This document shows, piece by piece, positions 33,641 to 42,628 of a stretch of 51,724 nucleotides of DNA. The stretch is taken from assembly GCA_020346225.1 (NCBI GenBank), contig CP070777.1, positions 141,599 to 193,322 of the forward strand, in the 5' to 3' direction. Below the pieces are notes generated by a model. The model was not told the DNA's origin, did not search any database, and saw only the letters and a program-made list of their open reading frames with translations. Origin of the DNA: Candidatus Zixiibacteriota bacterium. GTDB lineage: Bacteria; Zixibacteria; MSB-5A5; GN15; FEB-12. Position numbers and translations under genes: made by a program. Positions within the stretch are counted from its first letter, which is position 1; each line of letters begins with the position of its first letter.

Positions 33641-34258
33641 ATGGAACCACAAATGGATTTCAAAGCAGCAGCCAAACTCGGTCATTATATTTCGAAGGAC
33701 TACGCCAGGGATGTCTTCGAACTGCTGGTGAACTACCGCACCATTTCCGCATCCGAAGCTGCCTCCCGGCTCAATCTTCATGTTAATACCGCTCAGGAGT
33801 TTCTGGAAGCCATGGCGGAATTGGATATCCTGAGCAAGGAGCAGGTGAGCGAAGGCAAGCGGCCGTATTTCCGATACTCGCTCAAGACACAGCAGATTTC
33901 AATGCAGGTTGACCTTTCGAAAATGGAGAGAAAATCATCTGACGGTATCCCGGCCATGAGGATCCGCGAGAGAAAAGATGCCAGGGCCAGGTTCACCACC
34001 GGGCGCAGCGGCCAGGCCATAAGCAGCGTGGCCGTCTGGACCGGCACCGGGCGCGAGCGAAAGGAACGACGGATAAATCTCACCACCGCGCAGGGCAAGT
34101 TTCTCTATCATCTGCCTTTTCCTGATGGCGACCCGATGACGGTCGCTGAGATTATGACTAAGGCTGGCGTGGACGAAACCTTCTCAGCTGAGGTTGTGGA
34201 CATTTTCGAGTTGCTTGAGTGCTATGGCGTAATCGAATCGCCGGGAAGCAAAACCTGA
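33641..34258 (+). CDS. Winged-helix DNA-binding-like protein
   Basis: This 205-residue protein has an N-terminal winged-helix (MarR/ArsR-like) segment at about 20-85 ('VFELLVNYRTISASEAASRLNLHVNTAQEFLEAMAELDILSKEQVS' region). After a basic linker, a second winged-helix-like region at the C-terminus ends in 'IFELLECYGVIES'. It starts 8 bp after the membrane protein's stop and is the last gene of the operon. It may regulate the operon or an unlinked target. The operator at 30579-30601 is a candidate site. Start choice between 33641 and 33653 is uncertain. Confidence 0.7.
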   Translation: MEPQMDFKAAAKLGHYISKDYARDVFELLVNYRTISASEAASRLNLHVNTAQEFLEAMAELDILSKEQVSEGKRPYFRYSLKTQQISMQVDLSKMERKSSDGIPAMRIRERKDARARFTTGRSGQAISSVAVWTGTGRERKERRINLTTAQGKFLYHLPFPDGDPMTVAEIMTKAGVDETFSAEVVDIFELLECYGVIESPGSKT

Positions 34259-34558
34259 ACTGCCGGCCCGGATTGAAAAAGGCCGGCCCATCCATTTGTC
34301 GCATCCCCTCATAAGTCATCCATCGCACGTCCCGGTCGGGGCTGTAAGCCTTTGTCGGATAATGTAATCGCTTCTTGTCCGTGATCCCGCCCATCTGGTT
34401 CTGTAGACGGCCCGGCTGAAATATCCGGTAATATCGTGCAACCACTTCGGTCAAACCTTCGTCATAGTTTGAGTAAGCAGGTTCGCTGAAAAGAAGCTTC
34501 GCGTAAGGGAGTATTTGGGTACCGACCGGTAACTGAATACACAGGCAGGAGGATTTAC
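34259..34558. other. Intergenic stretch before the second MBL gene
   Basis: No open frame of protein-like composition was found in these 300 bases. No T-run terminator is seen after the winged-helix gene. A ribosome site (AGGAGGAT) at the right end serves the next gene. Confidence 0.4.
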
Positions 34559-35806
34559 TTGAAACGTCTCTTATATGCCACTTTGGCATTCGCCCTGGCG
34601 GCGATGGCTATATCCGCCTTCGCGCAGGACAAGCATGACATTGAGATTACCCCTCTCAACGACCACATATACAAGTTGAGCTACGATGGAGGCGGCTACA
34701 CGGTAAAGGTGATAGCTTCGGTCGGTGACGACGGTGTCCTTCTGGTGGATGCCGGTCAGAAGCAGGCGGCCGAGGAGCTGAAAGCGGCGCTGACATCGAT
34801 CAGAGATGAACCGCCAAGGATTATCATCAGCACTCATTCCCACGTCGAACACGTCGGCGGCAACGACGCTTTCGGTGGCGCGCCGCTGATCATCGGCCAC
34901 CGCAACATAAGAACGACACTGCGAAGCGGTATCTACCTGTTCGACGAGTTCTCCGACCAGGTCCTACCGGATATAACTTTCGACGACTCTCTTTCGATTC
35001 ACTTTAACGGCGAAGAGATAAAGATAATGGCCTTCCCCGGAGCCCACAGTAACGATGACGTGCTAGTGTGGTTCACCGGCTCCAAAATCGCCTGTGTCGG
35101 GGCCCTGTGTAACGGTTTCGACTTTCCTTCCGTAGATTCAAAGGGTGACGTAACGAAGTATGCCGAGATAACCGGGCGTGTTATCGAAGCGCTGCCTGAC
35201 GATGCGATGGTTATCCCCGGTCACGGACAGGACTGCACGATGGATGATTTCCGCGCCTTTCACGATATGCTGGTCAGGACCGGTGAGATAGTGAGGCAGG
35301 AGCTCGACCGGGGAAAGGACGCGTCGGCATTGCAGCAGGAGAAAGTGCTCAGCGAATGGGAATCGTTCGGCGGCAGTTACACAACAACGGACAGATGGAT
35401 AAAGTATCTGGCCGAAGGCTTCACCGGCAAGGACACCCGCCCGACCGCATATGAACCGATGTACTACGCTATAAGGGACATAGGTGCGGTTGCGGCCGTT
35501 GACCATTATTTTTCCCTCAGGGTCACCCAGCCCGAAACCTATCGGTTCACCGACAACGATATCGTGTTCATAGCGTACAAACTATACAAGAACGATCGGG
35601 TAGAGGAATCCCTGCCGTTCTTTGAGAGGGCGGTGGTCGAATACCCCGACGGCATGTATGCCGAGCTGTGTTTCAGTTATCTTGGCGAGGCCTATTATGC
35701 CGCCGGCGATACAACCCGGGCATTGTCCAATTACCGGAAGGTGCTCGAGTTGAACCCGGACAATACTGACGCCGCCGAAATCGTTGACAAACTGGGAGGT
35801 AAATAG
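34559..35806 (+). CDS. Exported MBL-fold protein with altered metal ligands and C-terminal TPR
   Basis: This 415-residue paralog of the protein at 28958-30238 shares the signal peptide, the segment 'FDDSLS-HFNGEEIKIM' and a TPR-like end ('TTRALSNYRKVLELNPDNTDAAEIV'). In the metal-binding motif the Asp is replaced by Glu (His93-x-His95-x-Glu97-His98, 'STHSHVEHVGGN'). The bridging Asp motif 'GD' reads 'GA' ('ACVGALCNGFD'). The C-terminal His ('IPGHGQD') is kept. So it probably binds metal poorly or not at all, and may be a pseudoenzyme or a changed activity. A TTG start follows AGGAGGATTTAC. Confidence 0.85.
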   Translation: MKRLLYATLAFALAAMAISAFAQDKHDIEITPLNDHIYKLSYDGGGYTVKVIASVGDDGVLLVDAGQKQAAEELKAALTSIRDEPPRIIISTHSHVEHVGGNDAFGGAPLIIGHRNIRTTLRSGIYLFDEFSDQVLPDITFDDSLSIHFNGEEIKIMAFPGAHSNDDVLVWFTGSKIACVGALCNGFDFPSVDSKGDVTKYAEITGRVIEALPDDAMVIPGHGQDCTMDDFRAFHDMLVRTGEIVRQELDRGKDASALQQEKVLSEWESFGGSYTTTDRWIKYLAEGFTGKDTRPTAYEPMYYAIRDIGAVAAVDHYFSLRVTQPETYRFTDNDIVFIAYKLYKNDRVEESLPFFERAVVEYPDGMYAELCFSYLGEAYYAAGDTTRALSNYRKVLELNPDNTDAAEIVDKLGGK

Positions 35807-35909
35807 GACCGAGAGCGTTGTGACCGGCAGCTGGCGTACCTGCCAGGATGATAACGGCACGAGAGAATGGTGCCGGTGAGGTAGTGTGACTTCAAAAGGT
35901 GGCTTATCA

Positions 35910-37205
35910 GTGACAATCAGGACGGTCTGCTTCGTGTTCCCTGCCGCTCTGGCCCTGCTTAGCTCTGTCCGGGCACAGACCGTTCCCGAGTGGAGCTTTT
36001 CCATTCTGGCTTCGGTGAAGGACACGACCGTTGCCCGCCTCGGCGGGCCGGAAAATGTAACACGGCTCATCAGAGAACAGTTCGACTCCGTCAACGTGAG
36101 GTTCAATCGGCCCGGCGTCTTCGACGGTACTTTCAATTTCTCTGTTGATTCGGTGCACATCTTCCAGAGCGATCCCTATACTCAAAGCCGCCAGCCTCAC
36201 CCCGACCATGACTACCAGATTGTCTATGACTGTTCTTCCTGGACGCGCGCCAACTGGCTCTTTCCGCCCGACAACGGCGTCCTCCTGCTCTTTCCTGTGA
36301 CCAGCGACAGCCTGGGTCCATTCGGCTACAAGGCGGGGCAGATCCTTACTCACGAGTTGGCCCACGCGCGGGGCGCCGTAGATCTTTACGGCCTGGCGGT
36401 CAGTGCCGACCTGAACGAGGTAAACGGCGTCTGGTTCAGCACGGGACCCTCAATCATGAAAATCTATATGGACTCAGTCTGGGACCAGCATTCGATAAAC
36501 ATTATAAACAGGTGGGCCGACCATGTTCTCGAGCTGGAACAGTTCCGCCTGAGCCGCTACTTTCCGTCGACCATCGGGCTGAGGTTGACGAACGTTTACG
36601 GCGGAGCGCCGCCGCGTGCCCGGGTCACGGCCTATGCCCATGGCTGGTACGATTTTGCTCTGTCCGACGTACCGGTAGCCACCGGTCGCACCGATTCTGC
36701 GGGTGTATTCAGATTTCTGTCAAACCCGTTTGCGCCGGACGCTTCGGATCCCGATATCCGCAACGCCTGGGACATAAAGAACTCGGTGCTTCTTATCGAG
36801 ATCCGGGCTGGCAGCGACGCCCACTACTACTGGCTGCCCTTCACCCTGCCTCAAAACGCCTATTTCTCCGACTCGACTTCCCCGTACTTCCTGCAGATCA
36901 CCATTCCCCCGACCAGCGATGATCTTTATCAGAGCGTTCCGGACTATTTCACGCTGTATCAGAACGTCCCCAATCCGTTCAACTCCGCGACGGAAGTCTA
37001 TTTCGAACTTGAGCAGTCAGGCCACGTCCTGATCGAGATATACAACATTCTCGGCCGCCGCCAATCAGTGCCGTTTGACGGCTGGCTTGAGTCCGGAATG
37101 CACCACGTTACCTGGGAACCCGGCCGATCAGCCAGCGGTGTGTATCTGGCACGGGTGACCGTCGACGGCAGGAGCGCCAGCTGCAAAATGCTGATGCTCA
37201 AATGA
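35910..37205 (+). CDS. Secreted HExxHxxGxxD protein with C-terminal sorting domain
   Basis: This 431-residue protein has a signal peptide (1-23, ending 'SSVRAQ'). The mid-protein segment 'THELAHARGAVDLYGL' gives His148-Glu149-x-x-His152-x-x-Gly155-x-x-Asp158. This is the zinc motif HExxHxxGxxD, known from snapalysin-type metzincins, so a metalloprotease is likely. A beta-rich Ig-like section follows, then a Por/type IX-like sorting domain (about 345-431: 'NVPNPFNSATEVYF', 'NILGRRQSV', ending 'KMLMLK'). The GTG at 35910 after AAAGGTGG fits the signal peptide; an upstream GTG at 35886 is weaker. A possible terminator follows at 37277. Confidence 0.78.
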   Translation: MTIRTVCFVFPAALALLSSVRAQTVPEWSFSILASVKDTTVARLGGPENVTRLIREQFDSVNVRFNRPGVFDGTFNFSVDSVHIFQSDPYTQSRQPHPDHDYQIVYDCSSWTRANWLFPPDNGVLLLFPVTSDSLGPFGYKAGQILTHELAHARGAVDLYGLAVSADLNEVNGVWFSTGPSIMKIYMDSVWDQHSINIINRWADHVLELEQFRLSRYFPSTIGLRLTNVYGGAPPRARVTAYAHGWYDFALSDVPVATGRTDSAGVFRFLSNPFAPDASDPDIRNAWDIKNSVLLIEIRAGSDAHYYWLPFTLPQNAYFSDSTSPYFLQITIPPTSDDLYQSVPDYFTLYQNVPNPFNSATEVYFELEQSGHVLIEIYNILGRRQSVPFDGWLESGMHHVTWEPGRSASGVYLARVTVDGRSASCKMLMLK

Positions 37206-37276
37206 TACCACAACCCAACCTGTTGTATAACAACTTCATACGGCCATAGCCGGGTTTGTTCCACGGTCTACAACAC

Positions 37277-37322
37277 CCAGTGATACGACCTCCAATTAGG
37301 TATCAGTGGTTAGGATTTTTTA
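37277..37322 (+). terminator. Probable terminator after the sorting-domain protein
   Basis: CCAGTGATAC (37277-37286) pairs with GTATCAGTGG (37300-37309), with one mismatch, around a 13-base loop. TTAGGATTTTTT follows at 37310-37321. The loop is rather long and the T-run starts seven bases after the stem, so confidence is moderate. Confidence 0.55.
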
Positions 37323-37488
37323 AAGAAGAGAATTCTCAAGTATTACTCTTGACCTCCATGTTGGCAACAAAATGAGCTAGTCATTCGTATAATCATCATA
37401 TATCGACGGATATTTCTGAATAATCGTCAGATTATGGTTGACAGATATGGTCGCAGGCAGCTATTAGAAAATGAAAGGAGGTAGCAGA

Positions 37489-37950
37489 ATGATTGACGAT
37501 GTTGACCGCAAAATACTGTCGATTCTTCAGAAAAACGCCAGAGATTCCAACGCTAATATTGCTAGGGAGCTGGGACTGGCACCCTCGGCCATTCACGAAC
37601 GGGTAAAAAAGCTTGAGCAAAAGGGGATCATTAAAGGTTATCATGCCCGTCTTGACGCACCGAAGCTTGGTTTCTGTGTTACGGCCTTTGTCTTCGTGCG
37701 GAGCGACGACCGGGTGGGCTCGGTGGCTTCGGCCAAGCGGCTGGGCGAAATCGACGAAGTTGAAGAAGTCCATCATATAGCTGGGGAGGACTGTTATCTG
37801 GTGAAACTGCGGGTCGGTGGTAATGAAGAGCTGGGCCGGCTGCTTCGTGAGAAAATAGGCGCCATTCATTCAATCAAGTCGACACGCACCAGCGTGGTGC
37901 TGGAAACCCTGAAGGAGGGCGCAAACCTTCCCGTAACTGAAACCCGTTGA
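37489..37950 (+). CDS. Lrp/AsnC-family transcriptional regulator
   Basis: This 153-residue protein has an N-terminal helix-turn-helix ('DDVDRKILSILQKNARDSNANIARELGLAPSAIHERVKKLEQKGIIKGY' region). The C-terminal RAM ligand-binding domain includes 'EVEEVHHIAGEDCYLVKLRVG', the family hallmark 'hhIaGeyD'. It should sense an amino acid or other small metabolite and form octamers on DNA. The ATG at 37489 follows AGGAGGTAGCAGA; an earlier ATG at 37471 precedes the ribosome site. It is 78 bp upstream of the EamA transporter operon, which is a likely target. Confidence 0.95.
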   Translation: MIDDVDRKILSILQKNARDSNANIARELGLAPSAIHERVKKLEQKGIIKGYHARLDAPKLGFCVTAFVFVRSDDRVGSVASAKRLGEIDEVEEVHHIAGEDCYLVKLRVGGNEELGRLLREKIGAIHSIKSTRTSVVLETLKEGANLPVTETR

Positions 37951-38028
37951 AGCCGGGGTGTGGACGCTCGGTGCCAACGGGCGCAAAGAGAGGTCCGTTA
38001 AACTGACCGGATAACCGTAAATAAAGTT

Positions 38029-39012
38029 ATGTCCAGGCATTTAAGATTGAAAATAATTCTTGGCTTCGCCGCCATCTACGTCATCTGGGGCTCGACGTAT
38101 CTGGCCATCCGCTTCGGGGTGGAAACGATTCCCCCATTCCTTATGGCCGGTGTTCGGTTTATTATTGGTGGGGGCTTGCTCTATGGCTTCGTTCGGGCTC
38201 GCGGCGTCCCGGCCCCGCAACGCTCTCACTGGAAACCGGCGCTTATCATGGGCCTGCTTATGCCAGCCGGGGGGACGGGACTGGTCACCTGGGCCGAGAC
38301 CCTGGTCCCCTCGGGCCTGACGGCGCTTCTTGTGGCAACCGCGCCGATGTGGATTGTCCTGGCCGACTGGCTTCGACCTAAAGGGACGAGGCCGACCGTG
38401 ATGGTGGTGGCAGGCCTGTTTCTTGGTCTGGCCGGTATGTCCCTGCTAATTAATCCCACAGATATCGGCGGCTTCAATGAGGTTAACAAGCTGGGCGCGG
38501 TCGTTATCATTATCGCCGCTCTGTCCTGGTCGGTGGGTTCCGTCTACTCAAGATACGCTCATCAGCCGCGCTCCAAGCTGCTCGGGGTGGCCATGCAGAT
38601 GATCGCCGGCGGGGGCGGCCTGGTGCTGGTCTCACTTCTTGTGGGTGAACTCGGTTCCTTCGAACACACCGCCGTATCGCTCAAATCGCTGCTGGCTCTC
38701 GGCTACCTGATTTCGCTGGGTTCGCTGGCTTTTGTAGCCTACATCTGGCTGCTGGCCGAATCCACACCGGCCAGGGCGGCAACTTACGCTTATGTCAATC
38801 CGATCATCGCCCTCGTTCTGGGCGCGGTGCTGGCTGGTGAGACCCTGAGCGTCTGGACGCTGGGCTGCTCTGCGATAGTTATCACTTCTGTTATAATGAT
38901 TATAACGGCGCGAACTCGTGCCGGTGAAACGGAAATCACCCGAGCGTCTCCGCGGCCGGTCCAACCTGTATCAGTTAAAGAAGGAGAAATCTGTCATGAC
39001 AAATCCTCCTGA
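38029..39012 (+). CDS. EamA-family (DMT superfamily) transporter
   Basis: This 327-residue protein has about ten hydrophobic segments arranged as two EamA repeats: the first at about 10-140 ('AAIYVIWGSTYLAIRFGVETIPPFLMAGVRF'), the second at about 155-290 ('PARAATYAYVNPIIALVLGAVLAGE'). The opening matches the YedA/RhaT-type family. It would export a metabolite or amino acid. Its last 17 bases overlap the start of the next gene (38996), so the two are translationally coupled. Confidence 0.93.
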   Translation: MSRHLRLKIILGFAAIYVIWGSTYLAIRFGVETIPPFLMAGVRFIIGGGLLYGFVRARGVPAPQRSHWKPALIMGLLMPAGGTGLVTWAETLVPSGLTALLVATAPMWIVLADWLRPKGTRPTVMVVAGLFLGLAGMSLLINPTDIGGFNEVNKLGAVVIIIAALSWSVGSVYSRYAHQPRSKLLGVAMQMIAGGGGLVLVSLLVGELGSFEHTAVSLKSLLALGYLISLGSLAFVAYIWLLAESTPARAATYAYVNPIIALVLGAVLAGETLSVWTLGCSAIVITSVIMIITARTRAGETEITRASPRPVQPVSVKEGEICHDKSS

Positions 39013-40006
39013 GGCCCCAGAAGATACGCCCATTTACAGTCAGGTGTTGACGGCGCTTGAAGAGAAGGGTTACCGGGGCAGAATCGTGTCAATCGGGCGG
39101 CTGCGCGATATCAGCGCGCATATCGATCGGCACCGGCAGGCCGGCAGCCTCGACGAAGAATTCGACCGGGATTGGCTGGCCACCTTTGATTTCGATGTGG
39201 CCGCTAAGCACCCCGACCTCAAGTCGATTATCATTGTGGCCGTACCACAGCCTCACGTGCGTCTGTCGTTCGAGTCCGGTCAGGGCACCATCACGGCCGT
39301 TATCCCGCCCACCTACTCTGACAAAATCGACGGTTACGTCACGAACGTGCTGCAGGACATTCTCGTGCGGGGCGGCTTCAGGCTGTCGCGCCATCGTGTC
39401 CCTCTCAAGACCGTCGCCGCATGCAGCGGGCTGGCCGAGTACGGAAAGAACAATATTACCTATGTTGAAGGTATGGGCAGTTACTGTCGCCTGATGGCTT
39501 TCTGCACCGATATGCCGTGCGATGACTATGCCTGGCAGGAACCGCGCGAGATGGAGGCGTGCCGCGACTGCACTGCCTGCCTCAAGAAATGCCCCACCAA
39601 CGCCATTGCCGATGACCGCTTTCTCCTTCGCGCCGAGCGATGTATTACTTATCACAACGAGAGCGAAGGTCCATTCCCGGAATGGATCGAGCCTGCCTGG
39701 CATCACTGCCTGATAGGCTGTCTCTACTGTCAGGCTTACTGTCCGGTGAATCACGGTGTCAGCCGGTCCGTCAAGACGGGGCCGAGCTTTGACCTCGCTG
39801 AGACAAATCTCATTTTGAAGGGTGTACCCGCTAACAGCCAGCCAGAGGCGACGCGGCTCAAGCTGGAGGAGTATGGTTTCTATGAAAGCCTGGCGGATCT
39901 GACTCGCAACCTTTCGGTGCTGATAGAAATTCCCGGAAACATTGAGCGGGGGCTGAGTTTCCTTCCGGAAAAGCAAGGCATGGGAGATTCACATGGCTTC
40001 AGATAG
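38996..40006 (+). CDS. 4Fe-4S double-cluster protein, epoxyqueuosine-reductase-like
   Basis: The protein is 336 residues. Two ferredoxin-type Cys groups lie at about 192-270: 'CRDCTACLKKCP' followed by a distant Cys ('ERCITYH'), and 'CLIGCLYCQAYCP'. That is the twin cluster arrangement seen in QueG and related proteins. QueG also has a cobalamin domain; the N-terminal 190 residues here resemble the family only generally, so epoxyqueuosine reduction is not certain. GAAGGAG precedes the ATG. It overlaps the FMN reductase gene by 14 bp and the transporter gene by 17 bp. Confidence 0.8.
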   Translation: MTNPPEAPEDTPIYSQVLTALEEKGYRGRIVSIGRLRDISAHIDRHRQAGSLDEEFDRDWLATFDFDVAAKHPDLKSIIIVAVPQPHVRLSFESGQGTITAVIPPTYSDKIDGYVTNVLQDILVRGGFRLSRHRVPLKTVAACSGLAEYGKNNITYVEGMGSYCRLMAFCTDMPCDDYAWQEPREMEACRDCTACLKKCPTNAIADDRFLLRAERCITYHNESEGPFPEWIEPAWHHCLIGCLYCQAYCPVNHGVSRSVKTGPSFDLAETNLILKGVPANSQPEATRLKLEEYGFYESLADLTRNLSVLIEIPGNIERGLSFLPEKQGMGDSHGFR

Positions 40007-40586
40007 CAGCGAAAAGCTACGCGTGCTGGGTGTGGTCGGCAGCCCGCGCAAAGGCGGCAACACCGATATCCTGGTCGATGCCGTTCTGGCCGGTGCCGAA
40101 CGGGCCGGGGCCGAAAGCAGCAAAATCTACCTTGGCAAGTTGAACCTAAAACCGTGTCGGGCGTGCGAAGGGTGTAAGAAAGCCGGCCGTTGTGTCAACG
40201 ATGACGACATGCAGCTTGTGCTCAGTCAGATGGATCAGAGTACCATATGGGTACTGGGTACGCCGGTCTACTTCTGGGGACCGACGGGCTGGTTCAAAGC
40301 GTTCGTCGACCGCTGGTATGGCGCCAGGGAACACATCAACTTCGCCGAGAAGAAGGCCATTCTCGCCGTTCCCTTCGAGGATACCAAGACCGCCACGGCC
40401 AGACATACTGTCGGCATGATTAAAGATGCCCTCGACTACATGAAAACCCCGCTCCTGGCCAGTATCGTTGTCCCCGGCGTTCTGAATAAGGGTGATGTCA
40501 ACAGCCACGAGGAGACACTGGCCGCGGCGAGCCGGGCGGGGTACGATGCCGTGGTTAACCACAATGCCGCTTTGGGCGCCGAATAG
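39993..40586 (+). CDS. NADPH-dependent FMN reductase / flavodoxin-fold protein
   Basis: This 197-residue protein has the flavin phosphate loop 'GSPRKGGNTDILV' at the N-terminus, and 'KPCRACEGCKKAGRC' with CxxCxxC-like spacing at about 53-67, as in iron-sulfur flavoproteins. It further shows 'TPVYFWGPTGWFKAFVDRW', a conserved flavin-binding segment of the family. It should reduce a flavin or quinone with NAD(P)H, perhaps passing electrons to the 4Fe-4S protein encoded just upstream and overlapping by 14 bp. Confidence 0.92.
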   Translation: MASDSSEKLRVLGVVGSPRKGGNTDILVDAVLAGAERAGAESSKIYLGKLNLKPCRACEGCKKAGRCVNDDDMQLVLSQMDQSTIWVLGTPVYFWGPTGWFKAFVDRWYGAREHINFAEKKAILAVPFEDTKTATARHTVGMIKDALDYMKTPLLASIVVPGVLNKGDVNSHEETLAAASRAGYDAVVNHNAALGAE

Positions 40587-40612
40587 CACAGCCGCGCGTC
40601 CGAAATCCCGGC

Positions 40613-42628
40613 CTATTGCCGCCGGACAGCCGTACCGACCACGTACCGGTGAAGAATGGGAATCCCTTCTGACGTGCCGGAGCGCTCGTCAACACGTCTC
40701 ACAAAATCTTCCATTAGACGGCCGCGCTGAGACTCTTCGATAGCGTGATAAAATGTCGAGCCGGCGCCCGATTTCATTACGTGATCGAGCACCCCGCGTC
40801 CGTCACGGCACACTACCGTGAACGTTCCGTCATACAGGTAGTCAATCTCGAATCCGGCGGCCGCAAGCGACGCCGCGACATCTCCGGATTCTTGCGGGAA
40901 CTTTAACAGCACCGCCTTCCGAATAACGCCGGGATTTTCCCGGACCAGGTCCTCGAAGATCTCGAAGGGCAGTTCGGGGGAGCGATCCAAATGTGCCACA
41001 AAACCGATTTCTCCGCCGGGTCTTATGACGCGGCTAAGGCTGGGAAAAATCTCTTCACAGCCCACATATCCGATCAGCCAGGTCAGGGTTGCGATATCGG
41101 CCGAGCCGGGGGGCATGGCAGCCAGCTCCTCAAGGACGTCACCAATGCGAAACTCGGTTCGGTTCAATCCGGCGTTCTCCAGGCGCTCTCTGGCCCGGGC
41201 CACCATCGCCTCCGTCAAATCTATGCCTATCACCCGCCCGCCCGGCGCCACGCTGCGGGCAAGCATGGCCGTGGCGTAGCCGGTGCCGCAGCCGCAATCG
41301 ATTGCGGTGGCTCCCGGGTTGTCGGACAGACGCTCGAAAAGATCGTCGATGGGTCCGGATGCCACCGACAGCCAGTAATCATCATAGGTCTCGCTGGCCT
41401 GCGAATATCCGGCGATGATCTCGACGTTGCCGGTCGATTCCTCCTCCGACCGGGTGAGCACTTCATAGAACCCCGGCAGACCGTCGTTAAACGGCGGTAT
41501 GGACTCCGCCTCGCTCGACGGTATCAAACCGGATCGGCGGACGTGGGTTTGAAAATGCTCGCGCTGGGCAAAGGCCCGGCAGGTCCGGCACGGTGCTTTC
41601 AGCGCCGACTGCATCCTCTCGATAATCGGCTGGAGATCCTCGCTGTAAGAATTGCCGTAGGTAACCGGCATCATGTTGCACGGCGAGACCTCCCCCGTCC
41701 CGTCGATGTAGATATGCGAGAACCCGGCGCCGCAGCCGAAGAACTCCGGTGCTTCCAGGTGGGCAAAGGAAGAGATAGCGGGACCGTTCTCGTCGGAATT
41801 GTATTTTGCCATGTAATCGCGGATGGTTTGAAAATCGGAAGGTTCGAGCAGGCTGGAAGAGTGAAGCAGCTTTCCGGCCGGGGCCGGTTCGAGAATCTGA
41901 ATTTCGGCCACGCCGAGCCGGCGGTTCAGCTCGACCAGGCTCGCGAAATTGTCCGGCTCGAGCATGTGTTTCGAGGGGACCACACACGTGTAGGTGTAGA
42001 AACCGTGCTCAAGCGCCGTTTCGATTCCCCTCAGGGCGATTCGAAAAGCACCGCGGACACCTCGGATGCGGTCGTGCTCCTGCTCGTTTCCGCTGTCCAG
42101 ACTGACCGAGATGGCATACACGCCCCGTTCGCGGAGGCGGCCCGCCAGGTTATCGCTGAGACCGTAGCCGGTCGTCGATATAATGGCGCACGTATCATCG
42201 TTGAGTGCACCGCAGATTTCGACCAGGTCCGATCTCAGGCACGGCTCGCCACCCGTGAAGTTTATCAGGAAAGCCCCCAGCTCCTGGAGCCGGGCAACGA
42301 CACGCTGCAAAGCTTCGGTGACCGGGTCGGCCACCTGGCGGCCGGCGTTGTAACAGTGGCGGCAGTTGAACATGCAGGCGTTGGTAACGGCCAGATCGAC
42401 CGCCTGGACACCCGTCGGTCCCTCCGCCCCGAAAAATGTCTCCATGAATCGCGCGAATGCCTTGCCGGGAAAGGGGGGAATAAAAGTGCTGATAACGTAC
42501 TGCTCACCGTACCGTCTGACACGTTCGATTGACAGAAAGTCGACGAGGAATTGATGCAGCGAGGGGGTGAACACCCCCGTATCCACCATCCGCATGAAGT
42601 CTTCAAGAAACCGGTTATTGGCTGTCAT
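40613..42628 (-). CDS. Radical SAM enzyme fused to a class I methyltransferase
   Basis: This 671-residue protein has the radical SAM cluster Cys85-x3-Cys89-x2-Cys92 ('TNACMFNCRHCYN'), the GGEP motif ('NFTGGEPCLRSDL') and a SPASM-like extra-cluster region at about 300-360 ('GCGAGFSHIYIDGTGEVSPCN', 'CRTCRAF'). From about residue 420 there is a class I methyltransferase ('AIDCGCGTGYATAM', then 'VIGIDLTEAMVARARE'). The first 80 residues are unfamiliar. The two halves together suggest modification of a peptide or metabolite, with methylation in the same chain. There is no precursor peptide gene in sight. The start follows GGGAG. It is convergent with the FMN reductase gene. Confidence 0.85.
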   Translation of the reverse strand: MTANNRFLEDFMRMVDTGVFTPSLHQFLVDFLSIERVRRYGEQYVISTFIPPFPGKAFARFMETFFGAEGPTGVQAVDLAVTNACMFNCRHCYNAGRQVADPVTEALQRVVARLQELGAFLINFTGGEPCLRSDLVEICGALNDDTCAIISTTGYGLSDNLAGRLRERGVYAISVSLDSGNEQEHDRIRGVRGAFRIALRGIETALEHGFYTYTCVVPSKHMLEPDNFASLVELNRRLGVAEIQILEPAPAGKLLHSSSLLEPSDFQTIRDYMAKYNSDENGPAISSFAHLEAPEFFGCGAGFSHIYIDGTGEVSPCNMMPVTYGNSYSEDLQPIIERMQSALKAPCRTCRAFAQREHFQTHVRRSGLIPSSEAESIPPFNDGLPGFYEVLTRSEEESTGNVEIIAGYSQASETYDDYWLSVASGPIDDLFERLSDNPGATAIDCGCGTGYATAMLARSVAPGGRVIGIDLTEAMVARARERLENAGLNRTEFRIGDVLEELAAMPPGSADIATLTWLIGYVGCEEIFPSLSRVIRPGGEIGFVAHLDRSPELPFEIFEDLVRENPGVIRKAVLLKFPQESGDVAASLAAAGFEIDYLYDGTFTVVCRDGRGVLDHVMKSGAGSTFYHAIEESQRGRLMEDFVRRVDERSGTSEGIPILHRYVVGTAVRRQ

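Noticed and set aside
40991-42532. 513-codon plus-strand frame opposite the radical SAM gene
   Set aside because: The minus-strand gene has the radical SAM and methyltransferase motifs, and this frame has none.
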